Below are positions 1 to 11,290 of a stretch of DNA of 64,000 bases, piece by piece. The notes beneath the pieces were generated by a model. That model was not told where the DNA came from. It saw only the letters and a program-made list of their open reading frames with translations, and searched no databases. Numbering within the stretch: the first letter of the stretch is position 1; the number at the start of each line of letters is the position of its first letter. The DNA is taken from contig BSBN01000039.1 of the NCBI GenBank assembly GCA_027924645.1, positions 23,968,001-24,032,000 of the forward strand, read 5' to 3'. This DNA comes from Cunninghamia lanceolata. Lineage: Eukaryota > Streptophyta > Pinopsida > Cupressales > Cupressaceae. Position numbers and translations under genes: made by a program.

Positions 1-159
1 TTAAAAAGGGAATGAAGAAAAATACTTTAAAACTAATTTCTAAAATTACCAAAAAAGTTCATAGCCATTTTTCTGACATATTCTTGCAACTCAAATATCT
101 TTAAGAGAAGAGTGTCAAAAATGATGGGTTTAACAACCTAACATAAGGCAAAGCAGTTT
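1..159. other. AT-rich flank, nothing recognised
   Basis: AT-rich DNA before the telomere-like repeats. No reading frame, repeat or motif that I can support. Confidence 0.5.
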
Positions 160-352
160 TGTTGGGTTTAGGGATAGGGTTTAGGGTTTAGGGTTGAGGG
201 TTGAGGGATTATGGTTTAAGGTATAGTGTTGAGGGTTTAGGGTTGATGGATTAGGGTTTAGGGTTGACGGATTAGGGTTTAATGTTGAGAGTTGAGGGTT
301 TAGGAATAGGGATAGCATTTAGGGTTTAGGGATGAGGGATTAGGGTTGAGGG
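160..352 (+). repeat. Degenerate telomere-like minisatellite, G-rich, first block
   Basis: Tandem 7-mers of the plant telomere type TTTAGGG mixed with variants such as TTGAGGG, TTGACGG and GATAGGG. Only a few neighbouring units are perfect, so this is an internal, diverged array and not an active chromosome end. It is separated from the next G-rich block by the B3 fragment. Confidence 0.85.
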
Positions 353-673
353 TATACAATAAATAAACTAGAATTTAGGCAGCGTTGGGAAAATTTTGTG
401 AATCATCATGGGTTGGAGATTGGAGATTTTGTTGTGTTCAAGTACATATCCAAGTCATATTTTAAGTTTAAGATATTTCAAAGAATAGGGTGTGTGAAAA
501 ATATCAATGCTCTCTAGCTTATGAATACCAACATTGATACAAATAAAAGATGCCCTTCTTCTAACAGAGTATGCAGTTCAAGTCAACCAATGGGCAACAA
601 GTTGCTGAATGAATTAGTGACTAATGGGGAAAATAACATTGATGTTGAAGAAATGGAAGAAAATCAAAATTAG
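353..673 (+). pseudogene. B3 DNA-binding domain fragment (plant transcription factor relic)
   Basis: One forward frame (codon start at 353) reads the C-terminal half of a plant B3 domain: RWENFVNHHGLEIGDFVVF, then KFKIFQRIGC. This is the familiar pattern W..F...H.L..GD..VF.Y followed by F.V.IF...GC, where the domain contributes DNA-contacting strands. A TAG at 515-517 interrupts the frame; past it the same frame continues for about 50 codons of polar, acidic linker-like sequence to TAG at 671-673. The N-terminal half of the domain and any start codon are absent. It is embedded between telomere-like repeats, so it may be one exon of a gene whose introns hold the minisatellite, or a captured fragment. 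B3 families (REM/VRN1-like, ARF, ABI3) cannot be told apart from so short a piece. Confidence 0.7.
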
Positions 674-1267
674 GGTTGAGGATTGAGGGATTAGGGTTTA
701 AGTGTATCTAGGGGTTGAGAGTTTAGGGTTTAAGGTTTGAGGGATTAAGGGTTTAAGGATTGAGGGATTCAGGTTTAAGTCATAGTGCCGAGGGTAGAGG
801 GTTTAGGGATAGGGTTTAGGGTTGAAGGTTTAAGGGTTGAGGGTTGAGGATTTAGGGCTGAGGGTTAAGGCTTAAGGGTTTAAGGTATAGTGTCTAGGGT
901 AGAGGATTTAGGGATAGGGTTTAGGGTTTAAGGTTTAAGGGTTGAGGGTTGAGGCTTTAGGGATAGGGTTTAGCATTTACGGTTTAGGGTTAAGGGATTA
1001 GGGTTTAAGGTACAGTGTCGAGGGTAGAGGGTTTAGGGATAGGGTTTAGGGTTTAAGGGTTGAGGGTTGAGGGTTTAGGGATAGGGTTTAGGGTTTAAGG
1101 GTTGAGGGTTCAGGGTTTAGGGATAGGGTTTAGGATTTAAGGTTTAAGGGTTGAGGGTTGAGGCTTTAGGGATAGGGTTTAGGGTTTAGGGTTAAGTGAG
1201 GGTTTAGGGTTGAGGGGTTAGGGTTTAGGGTTTAAGGTATAGTGTCAAGGGTTGAGGGATTAGGGTT
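671..1267 (+). repeat. Degenerate telomere-like minisatellite, G-rich, with a higher-order unit of about 100-125 bp
   Basis: Continues the TTTAGGG/TTGAGGG/TTAAGGG array. A longer unit recurs near 771, 878, 1003 and 1230, marked by TTAAGGTATAGTGTCGAGGG followed by AGAGGGTTTAGGGATAGGG. The longer unit shows that the block grew by segmental duplication and not only by 7-bp slippage. Confidence 0.85.
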
Positions 1268-1291
1268 CAACCCTCGACACTATACCTTAAA
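1231..1291. repeat. Inverted repeat at the G-rich/C-rich switch point
   Basis: Two 24-bp arms, 1231-1254 and 1268-1291, are reverse complements with one mismatch and are separated by 13 bases. They sit exactly where the array changes from G-rich to C-rich on the plus strand, so this is the centre of a large inverted arrangement. Confidence 0.85.
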
Positions 1292-2090
1292 CCCTAATCC
1301 CTCAACCTTAAACCCTAATCCCTCAACCCTTAAACCTTAAACCCTAAACCCTATCCCTAAACCCTTTACCCTCGACACTATACCTTAAACCCTAATCCCT
1401 TAGCCATCATCCCTAAAGCCTCAACCCTCATCCCTTAAACCATCAACCCTAAACCCTATCCCTAAACCCTCTACCCTCGACACTATGCCTTAAACCCTTA
1501 AACCCTTGACCCTTAAACCCTTAATTCCTCAAACCTTAAACCCTTAAACCATAAACTCTCAACCCCTAGATACCCTTAAACCTTAAACCCTTAAACCCTA
1601 TATCCTATACACTTAACCTTGGACACTCAACCTTGAACATTATCCCTCAACCTTGAAACCTCTACCCTATACCATATACCCTCAACCGTATAGTTATGCC
1701 CTAAACCCTCAACCCTCATCCATATGCCTTATACCCTCAACCTTAAACCCTATACCTTGTATTGTAGACACTCAACCTTGAACATTATCCCTCAACTGTA
1801 AACTCTCAACCCTCTACCCTATACCCTCAACCATATACTTAAGCCCTAAGTTCCCAATATCCTAAACCCTAATCCCCATACCTTACACACTTAATCTTAT
1901 ACACTCAACAAGATGAATATTATCCCTCAACTGTAACCCTCAACCCTCAATCCTCAACCCTCAACCCTCTACCCTCTACCCTCTACCTATTACTTAAGCC
2001 CTAATCCCTCAACCCTCAACCCTATACCTTAAACCCTAAACCCAAAAACCTCAACCCTCAACCCTAAAAACTATATGGGCTCAGGTCCTT
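1268..2090 (-). repeat. Degenerate telomere-like minisatellite, C-rich arm
   Basis: Tandem CCCTAAA-type units with variants CCCTCAA, CCTTAAA and CCCTATA: the reverse complement of the preceding arm. The higher-order marker CCTCGACACTATACCTTAAA recurs near 1272, 1370 and 1474. Degeneracy rises towards 2090. Confidence 0.85.
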
Positions 2091-2113
2091 ATATACCCTA
2101 AACCCAAAACCCT

Positions 2114-2425
2114 TACATACATACATACATACATACATAAAAACATTCATACATACAAGCATACATACATACATACAACCATACATACAAACATGCATAC
2201 ATATATACATACATACAAGCATGCATACATACATACATACAACCATACATAAATACATACAACCATTAATACATACATACAAGCATACACACACATACAT
2301 ACATACAAGCATGCATACATACATTCATACATATAGGCATACATACATACATACATACAAGCATACATACAATTTGGCATACATACATACATCCATAAAT
2401 ATACAAACATACATACATCAAACAT
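2114..2425. repeat. CATA/TACA tetranucleotide microsatellite
   Basis: About 310 bp of (ACAT)n interrupted by AAGC, AACC and similar variants. Long open frames on both strands here (Tyr/Cys/Met/Val-rich or His/Thr/Ile-rich) come from the 4-bp periodicity and are not genes. Confidence 0.95.
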
Positions 2426-2534
2426 ACTTAACAAACTTGAACATAAAAAATTCAATAAACAACCTCAAACTTGACAAACATTGGGCAAACTTTTGCAAAA
2501 AAGAAAAAATACAAAGAAAACAATAATACGCTTG

Positions 2535-2572
2535 CATTATAACGTGCTCACATTATAATGCACTCATTTTAT
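2535..2572 (+). repeat. 16-bp tandem repeat, left part, split by the copia insertion
   Basis: Units CATTATAACGTGCTCA (2535-2550) and CATTATAATGCACTCA (2551-2566), then the partial unit TTTTAT that abuts the copia LTR. The array resumes on the far side of the element at 9890. Confidence 0.75.
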
Positions 2573-3968
2573 TGTTGCAAGTATGGCCCTAAACAGTATT
2601 GCCATTGATGTCAACACACTCCTATTGCATTGATGTCAAGAATTGGATGAGTTGTATGCTGAGGATATTGAGAAAATTTGCCCCATCAGAAATAGAGAAG
2701 AACAGTGAAGACATTGAAGTTCTATGAAGCAAAGATCCCATCCAGTTGAATATTAGAGTATGCACATTAAAGGGTTTATAGCTATGTGTCTGAAGGTGCT
2801 CCAGTCAAGATTTCAGAAGTCTGCATGAAGATTTGAAGAAATTATGGCCATATGTGTAGAACTGGTTCTGGCAGCTGTTTAGTGGTGACAGAGTGGCACA
2901 AATAGGTCTGATGAGATCCAGAAATGCAATATCATGCTCTGCAAATCTAGTGGCATGTTTGGAAGCTAATTTGAATTAACAACTTGATTGGCTCGTGGTC
3001 TGGAGGTCCGCAAGTGATCCTTCTAGTGTGACAGTGATGACCGTGTCTTAAGATTCCAGATGAAGATGCAAATGATTACAGTAAGTAGAAGTGGTGCGGA
3101 TGTTCTTGGTGATTCAAGAAAGCCTGTGGAAGTCTCCAATTTGTGTCTAGTTTGTGTTGTTGGTTTGCATTGAAGATTGAACTTGTAATTGAAGATTTAC
3201 CTGTGGGTAATGGTGGTCTTCCCAGTCATGGCTGACCGGATGAATTGCACATGTTGCAGATAATCTTGAAGATGTTTTGCAAAGCATGGCGTGTTCCTCA
3301 AAGAAGATTAAAGTTCCAGCAATGTGTCGCCAACAGTGTAGTAATGCGCAAGAAGTTTTTGTAACAAGTCAAGTTGTATTTTTATAAATTCTCTGTAATA
3401 AAATAAGTGTATGTTGTGCCGACTTTGTTGATCATTCCAAAGTCAATGTCATGTATAAATAAGATATGTGAAGTCATTTCAAAGAGTATCCTATGTGGTC
3501 ATAATGAGAAGGTGGTAAGAGAGAAGAGCGAAAAGCATAGCAGAGGTGTTGAGCTTTAATGGAACTGACTCAAGCATAGTGAAGATGCTAACTTCTAGTT
3601 CAAGTTTGTAATACTTATTCTCTTCTGTAGATAGTGTGTCTCCTATAGGAAGTGGGCCTCTTATGAGCAGTGTGCTCAGGCAGTGAGCCCTAATTGGCAG
3701 GTGCCATTTTATTCTTCATATTCTTTTAACAGAGAATATAATCTTGGGTTAGTCACCCTGTGGTTTTTCCCTCAACCGGGTTTTCCATGTTAAAATTTTG
3801 GTGTTATTTGTGTTAAGTTTGTTTTTGCTCTTGAATTATTGCATTATACTTTCATGATTGAATCTTTGATATACTATTGAAATACAAGAAGGTTTTAAGT
3901 GAACAAGGAACATAATTTTGTGACAATTCATTCACCCCCCCTCTCAGTTGTATGTCGTTAAATCAACA
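2573..3968 (+). repeat. 5' LTR of the copia element
   Basis: 1,396 bp, TGTTG...CAACA, matching 8488-9889 over its whole length. It contains a TATA box candidate at 3454 and an AATAAA-like stretch near 3398. Confidence 0.95.
3454..3461 (+). promoter_or_regulatory. Probable TATA box of the copia LTR
   Basis: TATAAATA in the 5' LTR, retained as TATAAATA at 9374-9381 in the 3' LTR. Conservation in both diverged LTRs and the position upstream of the LTR end fit a promoter. No transcription start can be fixed from sequence. Confidence 0.5.
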
Positions 3969-3970
3969 AT

Positions 3971-3980
3971 TGGTATCAAA
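3971..3980 (+). other. Primer binding site, initiator tRNA-Met type
   Basis: TGGTATCAAA begins two bases after the LTR end. It matches the usual plant copia site TGGTATCAGA with one difference, so reverse transcription was probably primed by initiator methionine tRNA. Confidence 0.85.
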
Positions 3981-4024
3981 ATATGTTCCTCTAGAAGAAG
4001 CTTAACCACTTGAGGAGATCCAGG

Positions 4025-7000
4025 ATGTCATCCTACAAAAAGGACAGTCCAAGGTTTGATGGAACAAACTACACTCTTTGGAAGAGCCGTATGGAATGTC
4101 ATTTGCAATGCATGGGAGAGCAGTATTAGAACATGACTACAATTGAGTATATTCCTGAAAAGAATGGTCCGACAACTCTAGATGAAATTAGAAATGCTGA
4201 AAATAATCTTTGAGCTAAAGAAGCCCTACTAAGTGCCTTGTTTGATACAGAACTGACAAATGCTATGGGATTGAAAACTGCTTATGAAATTTGGACAAAG
4301 CTTGCAAAGTTACAGAGTCTGAAAGGAAAGTTCAAAAGTCTAAAGATGAGTGAAGATGAAAATATCACTACATTTATGCCAAGGGTAAATGAGCTTGTCT
4401 ATGGCATTAGATGTGCTGGGGGAACATTGGATGAAGATGAGATTGTTGCCAAAGTTCTCAAATCCTTGCCTCCTGCTTACAAACACAAGGTTGCTGCTAT
4501 TGAGGAATTCAGATCATTATCAAACATTATAAGGGATCAATTGGTTAGAAAGTTAGTTGCATTTCAATTGGTCAAGTTTGGAGATGCACCTCCTAAGACT
4601 GAATCTGCATTCAAAGCTAGTGTGTCTGCAAAAGGCAAACAGAGATATGATCTGGGAGAAAATTCCTCAAAGAAATCAACATGTTATGATAAAGAAAGAA
4701 AGGATCTGGAGGATGATGAGTCAGAAGCTACACAACTTGAAGCCCTTATTGCCAAAAGATTTCCAAGAGGATTCGATAAGTATGAAGGAAAATTATCTTT
4801 CAAATGTTTGAATTGCAACAAGATTGGTCATTTTGCCTCAAGGTGTCCGGAAAGATTTTCAAGGCCTAACCCTAACAGTTCAAGATTTCAAAAGAAGTGT
4901 TACTATGTTCAAGAAGATGATGATGAAGGAGTAACAGACAATGAATCTGAGGTCAGAACCAAATCCAGAAGTGACTGGGTGTTTATTGCCATCAAGGAAG
5001 AAGATCCAATGCCTATTGAATCTGCCAATCATAAGATAGAAAGGGATCTAACTGCTCAGGTTGAAGAAAAGGATGAATGGGTCATTGACAGTGGGTGCTC
5101 TCACCATATGACTGGCGATAAGAATAAGTTCATAAACCTAGAAATATATGAAGGTGGAGTTATAAAATTTGGAGATAATTCTACTAGCAAAATTAAAGGC
5201 AAAGGAACCATTTCTTTTGATGGAAAGAACAAAACCAGTGATGTTCTATATGTTGAAGGTTTAAAGCATAATCTTCTCAGTGTTGGGCAGTTGGTAGACA
5301 AAGGTTATGATCTCCAATTCAAAAATAGAAAATGCAAGATCTTTGAAAGCTCCAGAACTGAGATTGCAATCGGTACTCGGACAAAAGGTAACATCTTTCA
5401 CTTGGTTGGTACTGGCAAAAGTTGCTTATTTGTTCAAATTGGTCAGAGTTGGTTGTGGCATAGGAGAATGTTTCATGTGAATTTTCATAATATTATTAAG
5501 ATAATCAACACCCAGGCTATAAGAGATCTTCCAAGATTGGTGAAACCTACTAATAGCTTGTGCAAGGAATGTCAGTTAGGTAAGCAGAATAGAGTGTCAT
5601 TCAAAAGTAAGGAACATTCTTCAACCAGATTGTTAGACTTGGTACACACTGATCTATGTGGTCCGACAAGAATTAGGAGTCTGCAAGGAGATAGATATTT
5701 CATGTTGCTAATTGATAACCACTCTTGGATGATGTGGGTGACTTTCTTGAAAGAGAAATCTAAAGCTCTTGAGAAGTTCAAAATATTCAAGGCTATGGTA
5801 GAAAATAAAACTGGCATAAACATAAAATGCCTCAAATCTAATAGAGGTGGAGAATTCACATCCGGAGAGTTCATAGAATTCTATGAGAAACATGGGATAA
5901 AAAGACAGTTATCCACTCCAAAGATTCCACAACAGAATGGAGTAGTGGAGACAAAGAACCGGACCATCCAAGAAGCTTCTAGGACCATGATGATGGAAGT
6001 AAATGTTCCTCAGATCTATTGGAGAGAAGTTGTGAGCACCGTTGTTCATACTCTTAACCGAGTACAAATCAGAGGCAAGACTAGTAAGACTCCTTATGAA
6101 CTTTGGTTTTGCATCACTCCTACTGTGAAGTATTTCAAAGTCTTTGGTAGCAAATGCTATATCAAAAGAGATGAAGACCTTGGCAAGTTTGATGCTAGAA
6201 GTGATGAAGGAATATTCTTGGGCTATTCTACTCAAAGCAAAGATTACCGGTGTTATAACAAGAGATTAAGAAAGATTGTGGAAAGCACAAATGTGAAAGT
6301 TGATGAAGGCATGTAAAATCCCTCAAGGTACTATGAGTATGAAGCTAATGATCAAAATAATATCTCAGACCAAGAAGAACAAGTTCAAACTCCAGTCCAA
6401 ATTTAGATTGATCCAGAGAATCCAGAAACACAAGAAGAAGAGAAAAGCTTGAATGAACCTGTCCAAGAATTAGAAGTGCAAGTGATTCCCAAAACTCCCA
6501 GGTATGTAAGATTGAATCATTTTGAAGACCAGATCATAAGATATAGAAGCAAAAGTGTTTAAACAAGAAGAAATATTGCTCAAGACTCAGTGAAGTATTG
6601 TCTGATGTCAAAAGTTGAACCAAAAACAGTAAGTGAAGCATGCAATGATGAAAGTTGGGTTAAAGCAATGGAGGAATTGATGCAAATTGAAAAGAATCAC
6701 ACTTGGGATCTTGTTCCCAGACCTAAGGACAAAAATGTGATTGGGACTAAATGGGTCTTTCGGAACAAACTAAATGAAGATGGTGAGGTAATAAGAAACA
6801 AGGCCAGATTGGTCTGTAAAGGTTATTCTCAAGTAGAAGGAGTCAACTTTGAAGAGACTTTTGCTCTAGTGGCAAGGATTGAAGTAGTTAGATTATTTCT
6901 TGCCTTTTCTACCTTCAAAAATTTCAAGGTATATCAGATAGATGTCAAGTCTGCCTTCGTAAATGGTGATTTAGAAGAAGAAGTATACATTGAGCAACCA

Positions 7001-8148
7001 GATGGATTTCAACTCTTTGATAATGGAGATATGGTCTGTAAATTAAAAAGGCATTGTATGGACTCAAACAAGCCCCAAGAGCCTGGTATGAAAGGTTGGA
7101 CAAACATCTTCTGAAAATTGGTTTCATCAAAGGTACCACTAACAATAATCTATATTTTAAGATTGATCATGAAAATATCTTGATTGTTGAAGTATTTGTT
7201 GATGATATTATTTTTGGAGGGAAGGATAGTGTGTGCAAAACTTTTGCAAATCAAATGAAAAGTGAATTTGAGATGTCTATGTTTGGGGAAATGAATTTCT
7301 TCTTGGGTCTGCAAATCACTTAGACAAAGAAAGGAATCTTCATATCTCAGACCAAATATGTGAAAGAATTATTGAAAAAATTTGGGATGGAGGATTCAAA
7401 CGTAATGAATACACCCATGGCTACTGGATGTAAGTTGAGTAAAGATGTTGAATCTCCTAAAGCTGATCAGAAAACATATAGGTCTATGATTGGAGGATTG
7501 CTCTACCTCACTCAAACTAGACCCAACATTATGAATGTTGTTGGTCTTGTTGCCAGATTTCAAGTTGATCCTAGAGAATCTCATGTCATGGCAATCAAGA
7601 GAATTCTTAGATATTTGAAGGGAACAATTGAGTATGGATTGTGGTATCCCAAGGATCATGATTTCTCTCTTCATGCTTATACTAATGTTAATTGGGCAGG
7701 TGATGTGGATGACCGAAAGAGCACCAGTGGTGGTGCATTCTTTTTAGGGAAAAGATTAGTTTCTTGGCTAAGCAAGAAACAAGAGGCAATTTCTCTGTCT
7801 ACTACAGAAGTAGAGTATATTGCAGCAGTGAGCAGTTGAACTCAACTATTGTGGATGAAGCAAATGTTAAGAGACATCAAAGTGGAGTATGAAGAACCTA
7901 TCACAATATTCTGTGATAACTCAAGTGCAAAAAACATATCGAAAAATCCAGTGTTGCATTCAAAGACAAAACATATATCCATCAAGTTCCACTTTTTAAG
8001 AGAGCAGGTGAACAAGAATGAAGTCAGATTGGAGTTTGTGCCCTCAAAGGATCAGATTGTAGATATTGTTACCAAACCTCTACCTAAGGACACTTTTGAG
8101 TATCTCAGGGAGAAGTTAGGAGTTATTAGCCCTCCGGTTCTAAATTAA
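4025..8148 (+). pseudogene. Copia gag-pol polyprotein, broken
   Basis: From the ATG at 4025 one frame reads Gag, zinc knuckle, protease, integrase, RT and RNase H over about 1,370 codons, the usual length. Visible: CCHC knuckle CLNCNKIGHFASRC at 4805; protease active site DSG at 5087; integrase acidic residues Asp (5651) and Glu (5948), but the middle one is Asn at 5840 in SNRGGEF where the family has Asp; RT motif FVDDI with the Asp pair at 7201-7206; RNase H region to 8148. In-frame stops: TAG 4127, TGA 4211, TAA 6314, TAG 6404, TAA 6560, TAG 7321, TGA 7837. One base is lost in an A-run near 7045-7049, just before LYGLKQAPRAWY, shifting the frame. It cannot make a working polyprotein. Confidence 0.95.
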
Positions 8149-8475
8149 GGTTCACTGATGTGCATCTATCTGGTAGATTTCACAGTCATATGTTATGATC
8201 TAGACTGATACTAGGAGGCTGCTACTCAGGGGGAGCAGTCAGTATGATTCTAAAGCATGAGAAGTGGTTGCAAGTATGTGCCCTTTGCAATTGATGTCAA
8301 AGGGGGAGAGAAGACATTTGAAAAACAAAAGTGGTTGTTGATCAAAGGAGGAGCAGTAGAGGAAGAGAAGATATGTGAATGATTGTTGGTGATAGGGGGA
8401 GCTATGTCAGTTAGTAAGAAGTTCTTGTCTTGATGGTTAAAATAGTTTTTCACATCATATGTTGCCATCAATGAC
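8149..8475 (+). other. Copia 3' untranslated region
   Basis: Between the end of RNase H and the polypurine tract. No coding sequence; several short G-rich purine runs (for example near 8229, 8302, 8395) resemble extra polypurine stretches. Confidence 0.7.
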
Positions 8476-8486
8476 AAAGGGGGAGA
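8476..8486 (+). other. Polypurine tract of the copia element
   Basis: AAAGGGGGAGA, one base before the 3' LTR: the expected plus-strand primer. Confidence 0.9.
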
Positions 8487-8487
8487 T

Positions 8488-9889
8488 TGTTGCAAGTATG
8501 GCCCTAAACGATGTTGTCATTGATGTCAACACACTCCTGTTGCATTGATGTCAAGAATTGGATGAGTTGTATGCTGAGGATATTGAAAAAATTTGCCCCA
8601 TCAGAAATAGAGAAGAATAGTGAAGATAGTGAAGTTCTATGAAGCAAAGATCCCATCCAGTTGAAGATCAGAGTATGCACATCAAAGGGTTTATAGCTAT
8701 GTGTCTGAAGATGCTTCAGTCAAGATTTTAGAAATTTGCATGAAGATTTGAAGAAATTATGGCCATATGAGTAAAACTGGTTCGGGCAATTGTTCAGTGG
8801 TGACAGAGTGGCACAAATAGATCCAGTGAGATCCAGAAATGCAATATCATGCTCTGTGGATCTGGTGGCATGTTTGGAAGCTAATTTGAATTAACAACTT
8901 GATTGGCTTGTGGTCTGGAGGTCCACAAGTGATCCTTCTAGTGTGACAGTGATGACCGACTGTGTTCTTAAGGTTCCAGATGAAGATGCAAATGATTATA
9001 GTAAGTAGAAGTGGTACGGATGTTCTTGGTGATTCAAGAAAGCCTATGGAAGTCTCCAATTTATGTCCAGTTCGTGTTGTTGGTCCACATTGAAGATTGA
9101 ACTTGTAATTGAAGATTTACCTATGGGTAATGGTGTTCTTCCCAGTCATGGCTGATCAGATGAATTGCACATGTTGCGGATAATCTTGAAGATGTTTTGC
9201 AAAGCATGGCATGTTCCTCGAAGAAGATTGAAGTTCCAGCTATGTGTGGCTAACAGTGTAGTAATGCGCAAGAAGGTTTTGTAACAAGTCAAGTTGTATT
9301 TTTATAAATGCTTTGTAATAAAATAAGTGTATGTTGTGCCAACTTTGTTGATCATTCCAAAGTCGATGTCATGTATAAATAAGAGTTGTGAAGTCATTTC
9401 AAATAGTATCCTGTGTGGTCATAATGAGAAGGTGGTAAGCGAGAGGAGCAAAAAGAAGAGCAGAGGTGTTGAGCTTTAATGGAACTGACTCAAGCATAGT
9501 GAAGATGCTAACTTCCAGTTCAAGTTTGTAATACTTATTCTCTTCTGTAGACAATGTGTCTCCTATAGGCAATGGGCCTCTTGTGAGCAGTGTACTCAGG
9601 CAATGAGCCCTAATTGGCAGGTGCCATTTTATTCTTCATATTCTTTTAATAGAGAATATAATCTTGGGTTAGTCACCCTATGGTTTTTCTCGTAACCAGG
9701 TTTTCCACGTTAAAATTTTGGTGTTATTTGTGTTAAGTTTGTTTCTACTCTTGAATTATTGCATTATTTATTTATTGATTGAATCTTTGATATACTATTG
9801 AAATACAAGAAGGTTTTAAGTGAACAAGGAACATAATTTTGTGACAACTAATTCACCCCCCCTCTCAGTTGTCTATCCTTAAATCAACA
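8488..9889 (+). repeat. 3' LTR of the copia element
   Basis: 1,402 bp, TGTTG...CAACA, partner of 2573-3968. Scattered substitutions and small indels separate the two copies. Confidence 0.95.
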
Positions 9890-9944
9890 GTTATAACGTG
9901 CTCACATTATAGCGCTAGCGCGTTATAACACACTGACATTATGG
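9890..9944 (+). repeat. 16-bp tandem repeat, right part
   Basis: Units GTTATAACGTGCTCA (9890-9904), CATTATAGCGCTAGCG (9905-9920), CGTTATAACACACTGA (9921-9936) and a partial unit: the continuation of the array at 2535-2572. It includes the self-complementary GCGCTAGCGC at 9912-9921. Confidence 0.75.
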
Positions 9945-11290
9945 CTTTTTAAAAAGTTTTAAGAATTTTTGCCACTTTTTGGCCCCCCATCTTTTTGCAC
10001 CTGCCCTTTTGGTCAATGTCATTAAGACAAACAAAAGGCAATTAATGTAATACAAAGTTGTTACATGAACGGGTGGATAGTTGAAAGGTTGTTTAGAAAT
10101 GAAATGGTTTGAAGCTTGTCACTTCCTTCATCTATAAGAAGGAAACCAAGACCGCTTAGGGAGCATCATAGAATGATATAAAAGATATGGGGAACTAGAT
10201 TTGGAGAAAAGATATACAATGTAAAATCCCTTTTTGAACCAAAGTGATGGAAAGAAAGCATTAACTTGGTGCCCAAATTATGGTTACAATTGTTGTGTTG
10301 AAGTTATTGATAAAAATTATCTAGTTGTCTACAACATGGTCTTTTCCTTTTTATTTAAATCAGTTTATCAAGTATATATCTAATTTATCTGAAAAACATA
10401 TTCATGTTTTGTGTGCTTTATTTGATTGGTTTCTTCAAGTCAGAATTAAACTCATTTGAGTAAGTCACAGTAACGTAGAAAAATAAATTGGATTATTAAA
10501 GAAGAGCCTGGTAATTAATTCCCGTGCACATTTATGCAAGTCATAAACATCAGAGTGCCAAACAAATTTGACTTATAGCCAGTAGGAGGACACATATCAT
10601 TCTATATTTTGACTCTGTTACCCAGTGGATGAAAGGCACCGATCATCTCCATCCCCATAACAATTTCTTATTAAAAATATTTTTCATACATTTTAAAATT
10701 TAGTTGTAGGAGTAGGAGTATTTGTAGTTTTATTTTCTATTTCAAACCCCAGGATGCCAATATGAAATAGATTGAGAGAGGATGATTTAATTGACAAAAT
10801 TGTAATCACACAAACCCTACAAATCTATGTGAGGTTTTTAATCTGCTTAATTATCACCAATTAATATTGGAGAGTTAGCAATCACTGGTGATAGATGTAC
10901 ACCCACCCAGGCATAGCAGAGAATAAAGATCAAGGAATTTTAACCATCCTGGTTGATTCTGTCCATTGGCCAGATCACTTCTTGAACCTGATCATAAAGC
11001 TTGCCATACTTTTAGGGTTTGACAATCTACTGATTTGGGAACCAACAAACTACTTTTGGGAGTTAATAAAAAATTTAGAAAAGAAAAACTTTCTAAGATA
11101 ATTAAATAAAGCATAAATTCTTTTCTTGGTACACTACCATTTCATTTTCTCCTAAATTAGTTTTTCTTGGAGGACTTTTATTTATTTTTATTTTATTTAT
11201 TTTACTGTGCATGGATGAAAATATGAGAGAAATGATAAAAGAATGCAACTTCCTCTAGGATTCTCTTGTTTTTTTTCTCATAGGATTAAT
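9945..11290. other. Unassigned AT-rich DNA between the copia element and element A
   Basis: About 1.3 kb with no convincing gene. A 68-codon open frame at 10895-11101 shows no recognisable domain and is probably chance. The sequence ends directly at the TGTAA edge of element A. Confidence 0.6.

Larger units (their letters stand above)
2573..9889 (+). mobile_element. Ty1/copia LTR retrotransposon, complete in structure but decayed
   Basis: A 7.3-kb element with the order LTR, primer binding site, gag-protease-integrase-RT-RNase H, polypurine tract, LTR; integrase before RT defines Ty1/copia. LTRs start TGTTG and end CAACA. Flanking 5-mers TTTAT (2568-2572) and GTTAT (9890-9894) are a target duplication with one mismatch, and the phase of the interrupted 16-bp array supports exactly these edges. 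The LTRs differ visibly at several percent of positions, so the insertion is old. The polyprotein resembles the TNT1-94-type group; I do not assign a clade. Stops and a frameshift make it non-functional. Confidence 0.95.

Noticed and set aside
160..1267. A true chromosome end
   Set aside because: Units are heavily degenerate, the array inverts and continues into 60 kb of transposons.
2064..2526. Three open frames of 86-102 codons in the CATA repeat
   Set aside because: They are forced by the 4-bp repeat period and exist on both strands.
10895..11101. 68-codon frame between copia and element A
   Set aside because: No domain, no codon signal, and isolated in AT-rich DNA.
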